Assembly (NCBI GenBank): GCA_035512575.1 | Contig: DATKDT010000071.1 | Location: 1 to 19,367 of the forward strand | Reading direction: 5' to 3' | Source: JALYRV01 sp035512575 | GTDB taxonomy: Bacteria; Acidobacteriota; Vicinamibacteria; Vicinamibacterales; SCN-69-37 | DNA: 19,367 nucleotides | Notes under the pieces: generated by a model | Seen by the model: the letters and a program-made list of their open reading frames with translations, nothing else | Database searches by the model: none | Told to the model about the DNA's origin: nothing | Made by a program: the position numbers and the translations under genes | Shown here: one piece after another, positions 1 through 6,882 of the stretch | How positions within the stretch are numbered: the stretch's first letter is position 1 | Layout of the letters: every line of letters starts with the position of its first letter

Positions 1-306
1 GAGGTCTACAACATCGGCGGCGGCAACGAAGTACGCAACGTCGACCTGACGCACCGCCTGCTCGAGCTGGTCGGCCGCGACCGCGACATGATCCAGCCGG
101 TGGCCGACCGCGTGGGCCACGACCGCCGCTACGCGCTCGACACGGGCAAGCTGCGCGGCCTCGGCTGGGCGCCGGACGTGGCTTTCGAGGAAGGCCTCGC
201 GGAGACCGTGCGCTGGTACCGCGAGAACGAATGGTGGTGGCGTCCCATCAAGGAACAGGACGAAGCCTTCCGCGCCTACTACGAAGCCCAGTACGGCAAT
301 CGATGA
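1..306 (+). CDS. rmlB: dTDP-glucose 4,6-dehydratase, C-terminal part (5' end outside window)
   Basis: The frame is open from base 1 and stops with TGA at 304-306, giving about 101 C-terminal residues. The visible protein has the RmlB C-terminal signatures: YNIGGGNEVRN, then DRVGHDRRYALDTGKLR, GLGWAP, and EGLAETVRWYRENEWWW followed by PIK. In this extended short-chain dehydrogenase family that region helps bind the nucleotide sugar. The enzyme converts dTDP-glucose to dTDP-4-keto-6-deoxyglucose in the cytoplasm, the second step toward dTDP-rhamnose and other deoxysugars. The Rossmann fold and the catalytic Tyr-x-x-x-Lys lie upstream of the window. The stop codon overlaps the next start (ATGA at 303-306), so the two genes are probably translationally coupled. 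The family assignment is firm; whether the upstream part is intact cannot be seen. Confidence 0.9.
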   Translation, partial: EVYNIGGGNEVRNVDLTHRLLELVGRDRDMIQPVADRVGHDRRYALDTGKLRGLGWAPDVAFEEGLAETVRWYRENEWWWRPIKEQDEAFRAYYEAQYGNR

Positions 307-1229
307 TCCTCGTCACCGGCGCCACGGGGTTTGCCGGCAGCCACCTGCTCGACAGGCTTCCGCCTGACACGCGCGTCACCGCATGGGCGCGCCCCGGCGG
401 TCGGCCGCCCCGCGAGCAGCCGCACGTGCAGTGGCACGCCGTGGACCTGCTCGATCGCGCGGCCGTCGCGCGCGCGATTGCGCAGACGCAGCCGCGGACG
501 ATCTATCACCTTGCCGGCGCCCCTCATGTCGGCTCGTCGTTCGACAACCCGGTGGAGCCGCTCGCCATCAACGCCCTGGGCACGCACTACCTGCTCGGCG
601 CCGTCGACGCCCACGCGCGCGCCGCCCGCGTCGTCGTCGTGACATCCGCGATGATCTACCGCCGCTCGAACGAGCCGCACACGGAGGCGTCGCCCGCCGT
701 GCCGTCGAGCCCGTACGGCCTGAGCAAGCTCGCGCAGGACCGGCTCGCGGCCCTTGCCGCCTCCGACGGCCTCGACATCGTGATCGCCCGGCCGTTCAAC
801 CACACGGGCGCGCGGCAGGATCCGTCGTTTTCGGTGCCGGGCTTCGCGCGGCAGATCGCGCGCATCGAAGCGGGCCTCGACGCGCCCGTGCTGCAGGTCG
901 GCAACCTCGAGGCCGAGCGCGACATCACCGACGTGCGCGACGTCGTCGACGCCTACGCCGCGATTGCCGCGCGCGGAGAGGCCGGCACGGCGTACAACGT
1001 CTGCAGCGGCCGCGCCTGGCGCATCGGCGACCTGCTCGACATGCTGCTGCGGCAGACGCCCGTGCCGATCGGTGTGGAGGTCGACAGCACGCGGCTGCGG
1101 CCGGTGGAGCTGCCGCGGCTCGCCGGCGACAACTCCCGCCTGCGCGGGCTTGGCTGGGCGCCGCGGATCTCCGTCGAAGACATGCTGGCCGGCGTGCTCG
1201 AATACTGGAGGGCGCAGACGCCGCGATGA
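303..1229 (+). CDS. NAD(P)-dependent sugar epimerase/dehydratase, GDP-4-keto-6-deoxy-D-mannose reductase (RMD)-like
   Basis: A 308-residue extended short-chain dehydrogenase. The N-terminus carries the Rossmann nucleotide motif GATGFAGSH (G6, G9, G12). The catalytic set is visible as S115 in VVVTSAMIY and Y138-x-x-x-K142 in PYGLSK. RPFNHTGAR (163-171), RDITDVRDVVDAY, and the C-terminal YNVCSGRAWRIGDLLDML and LRPVELPRLAGDNSRLRGLGW are typical of GDP-6-deoxy-lyxo-4-hexulose reductases. Such enzymes reduce a 4-keto-6-deoxy sugar nucleotide, here perhaps the product of the upstream dehydratase or of a GDP-mannose dehydratase encoded elsewhere. An upstream ATG at 231 in the same frame would overlap rmlB by 76 bases. 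The ATG at 303, inside the ATGA junction, puts the Rossmann motif at the usual distance from the N-terminus. The nucleotide (dTDP or GDP) cannot be decided from sequence alone. Confidence 0.83.
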   Translation: MILVTGATGFAGSHLLDRLPPDTRVTAWARPGGRPPREQPHVQWHAVDLLDRAAVARAIAQTQPRTIYHLAGAPHVGSSFDNPVEPLAINALGTHYLLGAVDAHARAARVVVVTSAMIYRRSNEPHTEASPAVPSSPYGLSKLAQDRLAALAASDGLDIVIARPFNHTGARQDPSFSVPGFARQIARIEAGLDAPVLQVGNLEAERDITDVRDVVDAYAAIAARGEAGTAYNVCSGRAWRIGDLLDMLLRQTPVPIGVEVDSTRLRPVELPRLAGDNSRLRGLGWAPRISVEDMLAGVLEYWRAQTPR

Positions 1230-2563
1230 ACGTCAGGCCATTTTCCGAGGGCCGGCGCCAGTTCCTGCACATGGCCATGGGCGGCTTCGCCCTGGCCCTG
1301 CGGTTCCTCACGTGGTGGCAGGCGGCCGCGCTTGCCGCGGCGGCACTGGCCTTCAACCTGTTCGTGCTGCCGCACATCGGCAAAGGCCTGTACCGGCCGA
1401 GCGACGCGCGCTTCGCGGCCGGCATCATCCTCTATCCGCTGGCGGTACTGGTGCTCGTGATGTGCTTTCCGCGGCGGCCCGACATCGTGGCCGCGGCGTG
1501 GGGGATCCTCGCGGCGGGTGACGGCATGGCCACGCTCGCCGGCCGCGCGATGCCGATTGCGCGGCTTCCCTGGAATCCCGACAAGTCATACGGCGGACTG
1601 CTGGCCTTCGTGCTGTGCGGCGGCGCCGCCGCGATCGCGCTGGCCATGTGGACGGCGCCGGCCGTGACGCCGGTGCCGGGCTTCATGTTCCTGGTGGCCG
1701 CGCCGCTCGCCGCCGCGATCGTCGCGGGCCTCGTCGAGACGATTCCGGTCGGCCTCGACGACAACCTGCGCGTGCCGGCGGCCGCCGCAATCGTGCTCGG
1801 CAGCGCCGCGGTGATCGATCCGGATCGCGCCCGTGCCGTTGCCCTCGGCGGCGCCGCGCTCGCCGTGCCGTTCGTCGCGAACGCGGCCGTTGCCGCCGCC
1901 GGCTGGCTCGCGCGCACCGTCACGCTGCCCGGCGCGCTGGCCGGCTTTCTGATCGGCGTGGTCGTATGGATTGGGACAGGCTGGCAGGGCTGGGTGCTGC
2001 TGTTTGCCGCCTTCGCGATTGCCGTCATCACGACGAAGCTGGGTGGCAAACGTAAAGCGCTGCTCGGGATCGCCGAGGAGCGCGGCGGGCGGCGCGGCGC
2101 CGGCAACGCGGTCGCGAACACGGGCGTCGCGGGCTGGATCGCCGGCATTGCGGCGCTGTCGATGTACAGAGAGCCGGCCATGGCCGCATTCGTCGCGGCG
2201 CTCGTCGCCGGCTCGAGCGACACGGTGTCGAGTGAGATTGGCAAAGCCTACGGCCGCCGCACGTGGCTGGTGACGACGTTGCGGCCAGTGGCGGCGGGGA
2301 CGTCGGGGGCGGTGTCGTCGGAAGGCACGGCGGCGGGCGCGATCGCCGCGGTGCTGCTGGCGGCGCTGGCCGCCGCGCTTGGACTCGTGCCCTCGAGCCT
2401 GATCATTCCGATCGGCGTCGCGGCAGTCGTCGCGGCAATGGTCGAAAGCGTGCTGGGCTCGACGCTCGAGCCGCGCGGCCTGCTCAACAACGACCTGCTC
2501 AACTTCATCACCACGTCGGTCGCCGCGGTGCTCGGCGTGGCCGCGTGGCGCCTGTTCGCATGA
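1226..2563 (+). CDS. Fused membrane kinase: dolichol/phytol-kinase-like (VTE5-type) domain + DUF92 (VTE6-type) domain
   Basis: A 445-residue, highly hydrophobic protein with two recognisable parts. Residues about 10-215 resemble the CTP-dependent prenol kinase/CDP-diglyceride synthetase superfamily: AAWGILAAGDGMATLAGR (90-107), WNPDKSYGG (116-124, the K-S-x-x-G element) and ETIPVGLDDNLRVP (171-184). Residues about 225-445 match DUF92: TLPGALAGFLIG, NAVANTGVAGW (294-304), AGSSDTVSSEIGKAYG (328-343), GTSGAVSSEGTAAG (358-371) and ESVLGSTLEPRGLLNND (407-423). In Arabidopsis the corresponding separate proteins are VTE5 (phytol to phytyl-phosphate) and VTE6 (phytyl-phosphate to the diphosphate). 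The fusion would therefore activate a prenyl alcohol in two steps in the membrane; the substrate is unknown. The start ATG overlaps the preceding stop (ATGA), and the stop overlaps the UbiA start. The same frame is open back to about 383, but that part is a shadow of the reductase gene. Confidence 0.82.
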   Translation: MNVRPFSEGRRQFLHMAMGGFALALRFLTWWQAAALAAAALAFNLFVLPHIGKGLYRPSDARFAAGIILYPLAVLVLVMCFPRRPDIVAAAWGILAAGDGMATLAGRAMPIARLPWNPDKSYGGLLAFVLCGGAAAIALAMWTAPAVTPVPGFMFLVAAPLAAAIVAGLVETIPVGLDDNLRVPAAAAIVLGSAAVIDPDRARAVALGGAALAVPFVANAAVAAAGWLARTVTLPGALAGFLIGVVVWIGTGWQGWVLLFAAFAIAVITTKLGGKRKALLGIAEERGGRRGAGNAVANTGVAGWIAGIAALSMYREPAMAAFVAALVAGSSDTVSSEIGKAYGRRTWLVTTLRPVAAGTSGAVSSEGTAAGAIAAVLLAALAAALGLVPSSLIIPIGVAAVVAAMVESVLGSTLEPRGLLNNDLLNFITTSVAAVLGVAAWRLFA

Positions 2564-3459
2564 AGGACTACGTTCAGCTCGCCCGCCCGTTCACGCTGAT
2601 TGCTCCGGCGCTCGGCTTCTTCTCGGGCGCCGTCACGGCCATCGGCGCGTATCCGGCCGAGCCCTGGTCGATGCAGGTGCTCACGCCCGCGCTGATCGGC
2701 GCGCTGATGGCCGCCGTGCTCAACGCCGGCAGCAACGCGCTCAATCAGATTTACGACCTCGCGATCGATGCCGTGAACAAGCCCGCGCGACCGCTGCCGG
2801 GCGGACGGCTGTCGATCCGCCAGGCGTGGACCTTCACGTGGATCTGCTACGGCGCGGCCTTGTGGCTCGCGTGGATGGTGGCGCCAGGCGGGCGCCGCGA
2901 ATGCTTCTGGATCGTGCTTGCCGCCGCCGTCCTGACGTTCGTCTATTCGGTGCCGCCCTTCCGCACGAAGCGCCATGGGCTCTGGGCCAACGTCACGATT
3001 GCCGTGCCGCGCGGCCTGCTGCTGAAAGTCGCGGGATGGTCGGCCGTGAAGACCGTCTTCGGCGTCGAGCCCTGGTTCATCGGCGGCATCTTCGGCCTCT
3101 TCCTGCTCGGCGCGTCGACGACGAAGGACTTTTCGGACATGGAGGGCGATCGGGCCGACGGCTGCCGTACGCTGCCGATCATCTACGGCGTGCGCCGCGC
3201 GGCATGGATGATCTCGCCGTCGTTCATCCTGCCGTTCATGCTGATCAACGTCGGCGTGCTCACCGGCATCCTCACCGGCAACGCGCTGCTGCTGCACGCG
3301 CTCGGCATCACGATGACGATGTATGGCGCCTACGTGCTCTACCTGATGCTGCGCCGCCCCGAGGAGCTGGCCGTCGACGCCAACCACGTCTCGTGGGCCC
3401 ACATGTACCGCATGATGTTCGTCGCCCAGGTCGGCTTCGCGCTCGCGTACGTGCTCTAA
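2560..3459 (+). CDS. UbiA-family prenyltransferase (homogentisate phytyltransferase/chlorophyll synthase-like)
   Basis: A 299-residue polytopic membrane protein with both Asp-rich motifs of the UbiA superfamily. The first is NQIYDLAIDAVNKPARPLPGG (N62-x3-D66-x3-D70) and the second is KDFSDMEGDRADGCRTLP (D190, D193, D197). They bind Mg-prenyl-diphosphate, and the enzyme transfers the prenyl group to an acceptor. The 'NQ..D..ID.VNKP' form, the loop FVYSVPPFRTKR (127-138) and VPRGLLLKVAGW (149-160) recall homogentisate phytyltransferases and chlorophyll synthases more than MenA, UbiA or heme O synthase. This is a comparison from memory. The ATG lies in an ATGA overlap with the upstream kinase fusion, whose predicted product (a prenyl diphosphate) is this enzyme's donor type. 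No homogentisate or quinone-ring genes lie nearby, so the acceptor is unknown. Archaeal-type DGGGP synthase activity is an alternative. Confidence 0.85.
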   Translation: MKDYVQLARPFTLIAPALGFFSGAVTAIGAYPAEPWSMQVLTPALIGALMAAVLNAGSNALNQIYDLAIDAVNKPARPLPGGRLSIRQAWTFTWICYGAALWLAWMVAPGGRRECFWIVLAAAVLTFVYSVPPFRTKRHGLWANVTIAVPRGLLLKVAGWSAVKTVFGVEPWFIGGIFGLFLLGASTTKDFSDMEGDRADGCRTLPIIYGVRRAAWMISPSFILPFMLINVGVLTGILTGNALLLHALGITMTMYGAYVLYLMLRRPEELAVDANHVSWAHMYRMMFVAQVGFALAYVL

Positions 3460-3464
3460 AGAAG

Positions 3465-3602
3465 AAGGGCAAAGGGCACAGGGCAAAGGGCACAGGGACG
3501 CAAAGGGAAAAGGGAAAAGGGTAAGGGGAAAGGCCTTAGCCCTTCACCTTAGACCTGTTCCCTTTGCGTCATTTTGCCCTTTGCCCTCTGCCCTTTGCCC
3601 TT
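3465..3602. repeat. Polypurine/polypyrimidine inverted repeat (49-bp arms, 40-bp loop)
   Basis: The left arm (3465-3513) is built from AAGGGC/AAAGGGCACAGGG units. The right arm (3554-3602) is its reverse complement at 44 of 49 positions by manual alignment. Each arm also contains a shorter internal tandem of AAAGGGCA-type units. The element sits between the convergent UbiA and M20 genes, and its right arm is read as the last 16 sense codons of the M20 gene. It could act as a bidirectional transcription terminator or be a dispersed acidobacterial-type polypurine repeat; the sequence alone does not decide. Confidence 0.8.
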
Positions 3603-5070
3603 GGAAAGCACCCGCTGCGGGCGCGAGGCGTGCCGCGGCCGGGGCGGCAAGCCGGGTGAGCAGCGCCTTCCAGTAGTCCAGCGCGCCGAAGAACTCGCGC
3701 ACGCGCACGCGCTCGTTGAGCCCGTGCGCGAACTGATCGCTGTCCCGGATGAAGACGCCCATGACGCCGTAGGTGGGAATGCCGGCGCTGCGCGTCTGCA
3801 GCCCGTCGGTGCCGTACGGCGCCATGTACGGAATTACTTTCGTGCCCGGGTAGCGCGCCTGCACGGCCTCGGTCACGGCCTCGACCACGTCCGGGCGCAG
3901 CGGCGACGCGGGACTCGCCATCGGCTCGCCAAGCGTCTTCATCTGCAGGCCGGGCACGGCCGCCGTCTTCTCGAGCACGGCCCGCACGTCCGCGACGTCG
4001 ACGCCAGGGAAGATCCGGCAGTTGACCGTGGCCGTCGCCGACTGCGGCAGCGCGTTCTCGGCATGCCCTCCGCGCAGCATCGTCGCGACGCACGTGGTGC
4101 GCGTGATGCCGACGACTTCGGGCTGCGTCCACAGGACATCCGCCGCGGCCTCGTCTGCCGGGTTCTCCGCCAGCGCGGCCATCGCCTTCCCCACGTCGCC
4201 GGGCCTGATCGCCGCCATCGCTCTCAGATACAGACGCGTGGCGTCGTTCGTCATCACCGGAAAGCGGTGGGCCTCGATCCGCTTCAGCGCGCCCGCGAGC
4301 TCGTAGATCGCGTTGTCGACGCGCGGCGTGGAGCTGTGTCCGCCGGGATTGGTGACGGTGAGCTCGAACGTCGCATAGGTCTTCTCGGCGGTCTGCAGAA
4401 AGAACGCGACGGGCTCGCCCTGCTCGTCGAGCACCCCGCCTCCGCCATCGTCGTTCAGCGCGAACTCGGCGTCGGTTAGCGCACGATGCGTGGTCACCAT
4501 CGCGCGCGTCGACGTCATCCCCGTCTCCTCGTCTCCGGTGAACATGATGATGAGATCGCGGACAGGCACGAAGCCCTCGGCCTTGAGACGCAGGAACGTC
4601 GAGGTCAGCGACGCGACGCCGAACTTGTCGTCGAGCGTCCCGCGCCCGAAGAAGTACCCGTTCTCCTCGATGAGCGTGAAGGGATCGCGCTCCCAGTCCG
4701 CGGGCAGTGCGTCGACGACGTCCATGTGGGCCATGAGGAGGATGGGCCGCCGGCCCGACGACCCGTCGCCGCGATAGCGCACGACGAGACCGGCAATCGC
4801 CTCGCCGGACGCCGACGTGAGCGGCAGCACGTGCACGTCCTCCGCGTCGAAACCGCCCTGCCGGAATTCGTCCGCGAGGTACGTCGCCAGCGCCGGCACC
4901 TGCCCGTGGCCGGCAGCGGAGCGAAACCCGACGATCGTCCGGTAGATCTCGAGCGCCTTGCGTTGATGGGGCTGTGTGTAGTCGGCGCTCGCATCCTGCG
5001 CTGACGGAGCTGTTTGGAAGACGCCAAGCGAGACGAGACACAGAGCCGCTGCCGGGATGAGTGTGCGCAT
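3544..5070 (-). CDS. Secreted M20-family metallo-hydrolase (aminoacylase/carboxypeptidase type)
   Basis: A 508-residue zinc hydrolase of the M20 family (ArgE/DapE/ACY1/CPG2 clan). A Sec signal peptide (residues 1 to about 24, cleavage near APSA) predicts export. The metal and catalytic residues are in order: H115 and D117 in LLMAHMDVVD, D147/D148 in GRGTLDDKFG, the Glu pair E181-E182 in FTGDEETG, D207/D208 in LNDDGGGG, and H449 in DQFAHGLNERV. The dimerisation domain starts near NPGGHSSTPR (241-250). M20 enzymes cleave dipeptides or N-acyl amino acids. The last 20 or so residues (GQRAEGKGQNDAKGTGLR) are low-complexity and come from the 3465-3602 repeat, so they are probably not part of the ancestral enzyme. 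The gene starts 12 bases after the acyltransferase gene and is probably in its operon. The substrate is not identifiable. Confidence 0.86.
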   Translation of the reverse strand: MRTLIPAAALCLVSLGVFQTAPSAQDASADYTQPHQRKALEIYRTIVGFRSAAGHGQVPALATYLADEFRQGGFDAEDVHVLPLTSASGEAIAGLVVRYRGDGSSGRRPILLMAHMDVVDALPADWERDPFTLIEENGYFFGRGTLDDKFGVASLTSTFLRLKAEGFVPVRDLIIMFTGDEETGMTSTRAMVTTHRALTDAEFALNDDGGGGVLDEQGEPVAFFLQTAEKTYATFELTVTNPGGHSSTPRVDNAIYELAGALKRIEAHRFPVMTNDATRLYLRAMAAIRPGDVGKAMAALAENPADEAAADVLWTQPEVVGITRTTCVATMLRGGHAENALPQSATATVNCRIFPGVDVADVRAVLEKTAAVPGLQMKTLGEPMASPASPLRPDVVEAVTEAVQARYPGTKVIPYMAPYGTDGLQTRSAGIPTYGVMGVFIRDSDQFAHGLNERVRVREFFGALDYWKALLTRLAAPAAARLAPAAGAFQGQRAEGKGQNDAKGTGLR

Positions 5071-5082
5071 GTGGCCACCAGC

Positions 5083-5637
5083 TTACAGCCTGCCGAGCAG
5101 CGCCCCCAGGCGCGCCTCGGCCTCCGCGCGCGTGATGAACATCGGCTGAAACCAGGCGCCCGGCGATCCGACCAGCGGCCCGAAGGGCACGAAGCCCAGG
5201 CTGCGGTACATCTTCAACTGCCCGGTCGTTCCGGAAATCACCGCCAGATCGAAGCCTTCGGCGCTCGCGTGCCGCCAGAGGCACTGGAACAGGCGCGCCA
5301 GCACCCGCCCGTGCCGCTCCGCTCTGGCAATCGTCAGCAGGCGCAGCTCGCACGGCCGGCTCGCCTCGGGCAGGTACGTGTCGAGGCCGGGCAGCTTCTG
5401 GTCGAGCGAGAACGGCCGCGTGCCGCGGACGGCCAACATGCCGATGACCTCCTCGCCGCGGAGCGCGATGCAATAGGTGTTGTCGTCGTGGAAGCGATCG
5501 ACGAGCCGGCCGGAGGCCTGCGGCGCGTGCTGTGGGATTTCCTCGGCGAACGCCTGGTGATTGAGGCGATGAATCGCCCGGAATTCCCAGTCTTCCGTGG
5601 CGACTTTGACGCGCAGGCCGGCTTCGCCGGCGCTCAC
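5083..5637 (-). CDS. GNAT-fold acyltransferase, resembling FeeM-type N-acyl amino acid synthases
   Basis: A 184-residue protein with the features of a GNAT/autoinducer-synthase-like acyltransferase. An early helix has FRAIHRLNHQAFAEEIPQH. The strand NTYCIALRGEEVIGMLAVR is followed by RPFSLDQKLPGL and CELRLLTIARAERHGRVLARL (the acyl-CoA/ACP loop region). FDLAVISGTTGQLKMYRSLGF and FGPLVGSPGAWFQPMF complete the usual 'Y..LGF..GP' ending. The start is GTG at 5637, which overlaps the stop of a 20-codon ORF (GTGA, 5634-5637). It is followed after 12 bases by a secreted M20 hydrolase and preceded by a CPG2-like M20 hydrolase. In FeeM-like enzymes the reaction joins an acyl-ACP chain to an amino acid; here that is inferred from resemblance and context. 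An ordinary N-acetyltransferase is the main alternative. Confidence 0.7.
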   Translation of the reverse strand: MSAGEAGLRVKVATEDWEFRAIHRLNHQAFAEEIPQHAPQASGRLVDRFHDDNTYCIALRGEEVIGMLAVRGTRPFSLDQKLPGLDTYLPEASRPCELRLLTIARAERHGRVLARLFQCLWRHASAEGFDLAVISGTTGQLKMYRSLGFVPFGPLVGSPGAWFQPMFITRAEAEARLGALLGRL

Positions 5638-5696
5638 AACACGCGATCGGCGGACTCGCCGAGACGTTCCTTGGGGATATCAAGCTGGTCGACCAC
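5634..5696 (-). CDS. Possible 20-residue leader/coupling ORF upstream of the acyltransferase gene
   Basis: On the minus strand a strong Shine-Dalgarno AAGGAGG (5701-5707) lies 4 bases before GTG at 5696. The frame encodes a 20-residue peptide beginning MVDQLDIPKERLGES and ending at TGA (5634-5636). That stop overlaps the GTG start of the acyltransferase gene. The acyltransferase start has no SD of its own nearby, so ribosomes may arrive by termination-reinitiation. It could instead be a chance SD with no product. Confidence 0.4.
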   Translation of the reverse strand: MVDQLDIPKERLGESADRVL

Positions 5697-5731
5697 GAAG
5701 CCTCCTTGGTCGAATCGAGCTCGGCTCTGGA

Positions 5732-6862
5732 TCAGGCCAGGCGCCTCAGCAGCCCTGCGGCCAGCGCCGCGCGCCGCGGCAGCATGGCCGTGACGATGTG
5801 CTCGTCGATGGCGTGGGCGCCGCCGCCAATCGCCCCGAGCCCGTCGAGCGTTGGGACGCCAAGCGCGCCGGTGAAGTTCCCGTCCGACGCGCCGCCCGTC
5901 GCGCCCTCGCCAAGATCGAAGCCGAGCTCGCGCGCGACGTCGCGCGCCGTCCCGTACAGGGCCGCCACGCCTTCGGTGCGCTCGAACGGCGGCCGGTTGA
6001 TGGCGCCGCTCACGCGTACCTGGATGCGCGGATCCTCGACGGCCAGCGCCTGCAGCGCGCGCGTGACGGCCGGCGCGTCTTCGGCACGCGCGACGCGCAC
6101 GTCGACTTCGGCCTCGGCCGTCTCGGCCACCACGTTCGAGCGCGTGCCGCCGCGGATGACGCCGGCGTTCACCGAAATGCCGCGCGGAAGATCGTTCAGC
6201 GCCTCGAGCGACGTGATCACGCGCGCCAGGGCATGCACGGCGCTGGCGCCCGCGTCGGGATCGATGCCCGAATGCGACGACACGCCCGTCACCGTCACGA
6301 CGAAGTGGCCGACCCCCTTGCGCGCGGTCTTGACCTCGCCGTTCGACAGGCCGGGCTCGAAGACGAGCACCGCCTTCGACGCCTGCGCCTCGCGCTCGAT
6401 CAGCGCGCGCGACGTCGCGCTGCCGGTTTCCTCGTCGCTCGTCCACAGGCACACGACTTCGAGCCCGCCGGGCCAACCCGCATGCCTGAGCGCGCGAATG
6501 GCCTGCAGCGCAATCGCCAGGCCGCCCTTCATGTCGAAGATGCCGGGGCCGGACAGGGTTCCGCCCTTCTCGGTCAGGGGCATTCTCTCGATCGTGCCGG
6601 CATCCCAAACAGTGTCGAAGTGACCTATCAGCAGCACGCGCGCGGGACCGGAGCCGAACACGCCCCGCACGTGATTGCCGGCCTCCGGCTGCTCGATGAT
6701 GTCGACGCGGCCGCCCATCTCGCGCATGAGCTCGGCGACGCGCGCCCCGCACGCATCCACCGCGCGCTTGTCTGGTGTCGGCGACTCGATCCGCACGAGC
6801 GACTCGATGGCGGCGCGCAGCCACGGCTGCTCGTTTTCACAGAAGGTTAGAAGGTCCCGCAT
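5732..6862 (-). CDS. M20-family metallocarboxypeptidase, glutamate carboxypeptidase (CPG2)-like
   Basis: A 376-residue M20 hydrolase close to Pseudomonas carboxypeptidase G2 in motif layout: H81 and D83 in LLIGHFDTVW, D110 in GPGIFDMKGG, E144-E145 in WTSDEETGS, E169 in LVFEPG, and H350 in GLGAIGGGAHAIDEHI. The lid/dimer domain begins near VTGVSSHSGIDPDAG (191-205). CPG2 releases C-terminal glutamate from folates and peptides, but related proteins hydrolyse other N-acyl amino acids. No signal peptide is seen, so it is probably cytoplasmic. An upstream in-frame ATG at 6901 exists. I prefer the ATG at 6862 because a -10-like TATTAT (6877-6872) lies just upstream and the earlier start would overlap the divergent gene. 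This is the likely first gene of a minus-strand operon with the acyltransferase and the secreted M20 gene. Confidence 0.86.
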   Translation of the reverse strand: MRDLLTFCENEQPWLRAAIESLVRIESPTPDKRAVDACGARVAELMREMGGRVDIIEQPEAGNHVRGVFGSGPARVLLIGHFDTVWDAGTIERMPLTEKGGTLSGPGIFDMKGGLAIALQAIRALRHAGWPGGLEVVCLWTSDEETGSATSRALIEREAQASKAVLVFEPGLSNGEVKTARKGVGHFVVTVTGVSSHSGIDPDAGASAVHALARVITSLEALNDLPRGISVNAGVIRGGTRSNVVAETAEAEVDVRVARAEDAPAVTRALQALAVEDPRIQVRVSGAINRPPFERTEGVAALYGTARDVARELGFDLGEGATGGASDGNFTGALGVPTLDGLGAIGGGAHAIDEHIVTAMLPRRAALAAGLLRRLA

Positions 6863-6870
6863 GGCCTCTC

Positions 6871-6877
6871 TATAATA
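6871..6877. promoter_or_regulatory. Back-to-back -10 elements of a divergent promoter
   Basis: The plus strand reads TATAAT at 6871-6876, and the complementary strand reads TATTAT from 6877 to 6872, so one short AT-rich block gives a -10 hexamer in both directions. Starts follow at once: GTG at 6883 (6 bases after) and, on the minus strand, ATG at 6862 (9 bases after). No good -35 is visible on either side. Both transcripts would be leaderless or nearly so. Confidence 0.5.
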
Positions 6878-6882
6878 GGAGG

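Noticed and set aside
383..1225. Long upstream extension of the kinase-fusion reading frame
   Set aside because: Translation is Arg/Ala-rich shadow sequence over the reductase gene; the ATGA junction at 1226 and the start of hydrophobic sequence fix the real start.
2248..3486. 412-codon minus-strand open frame opposite UbiA
   Set aside because: Compositional shadow of a high-GC gene (Arg/His/Asp-rich, no motif), while the plus strand has complete UbiA motifs.
5597..6850. 417-codon plus-strand open frame
   Set aside because: Antisense to the CPG2-like M20 gene, whose catalytic residues are all intact; no recognisable domain in the plus frame.
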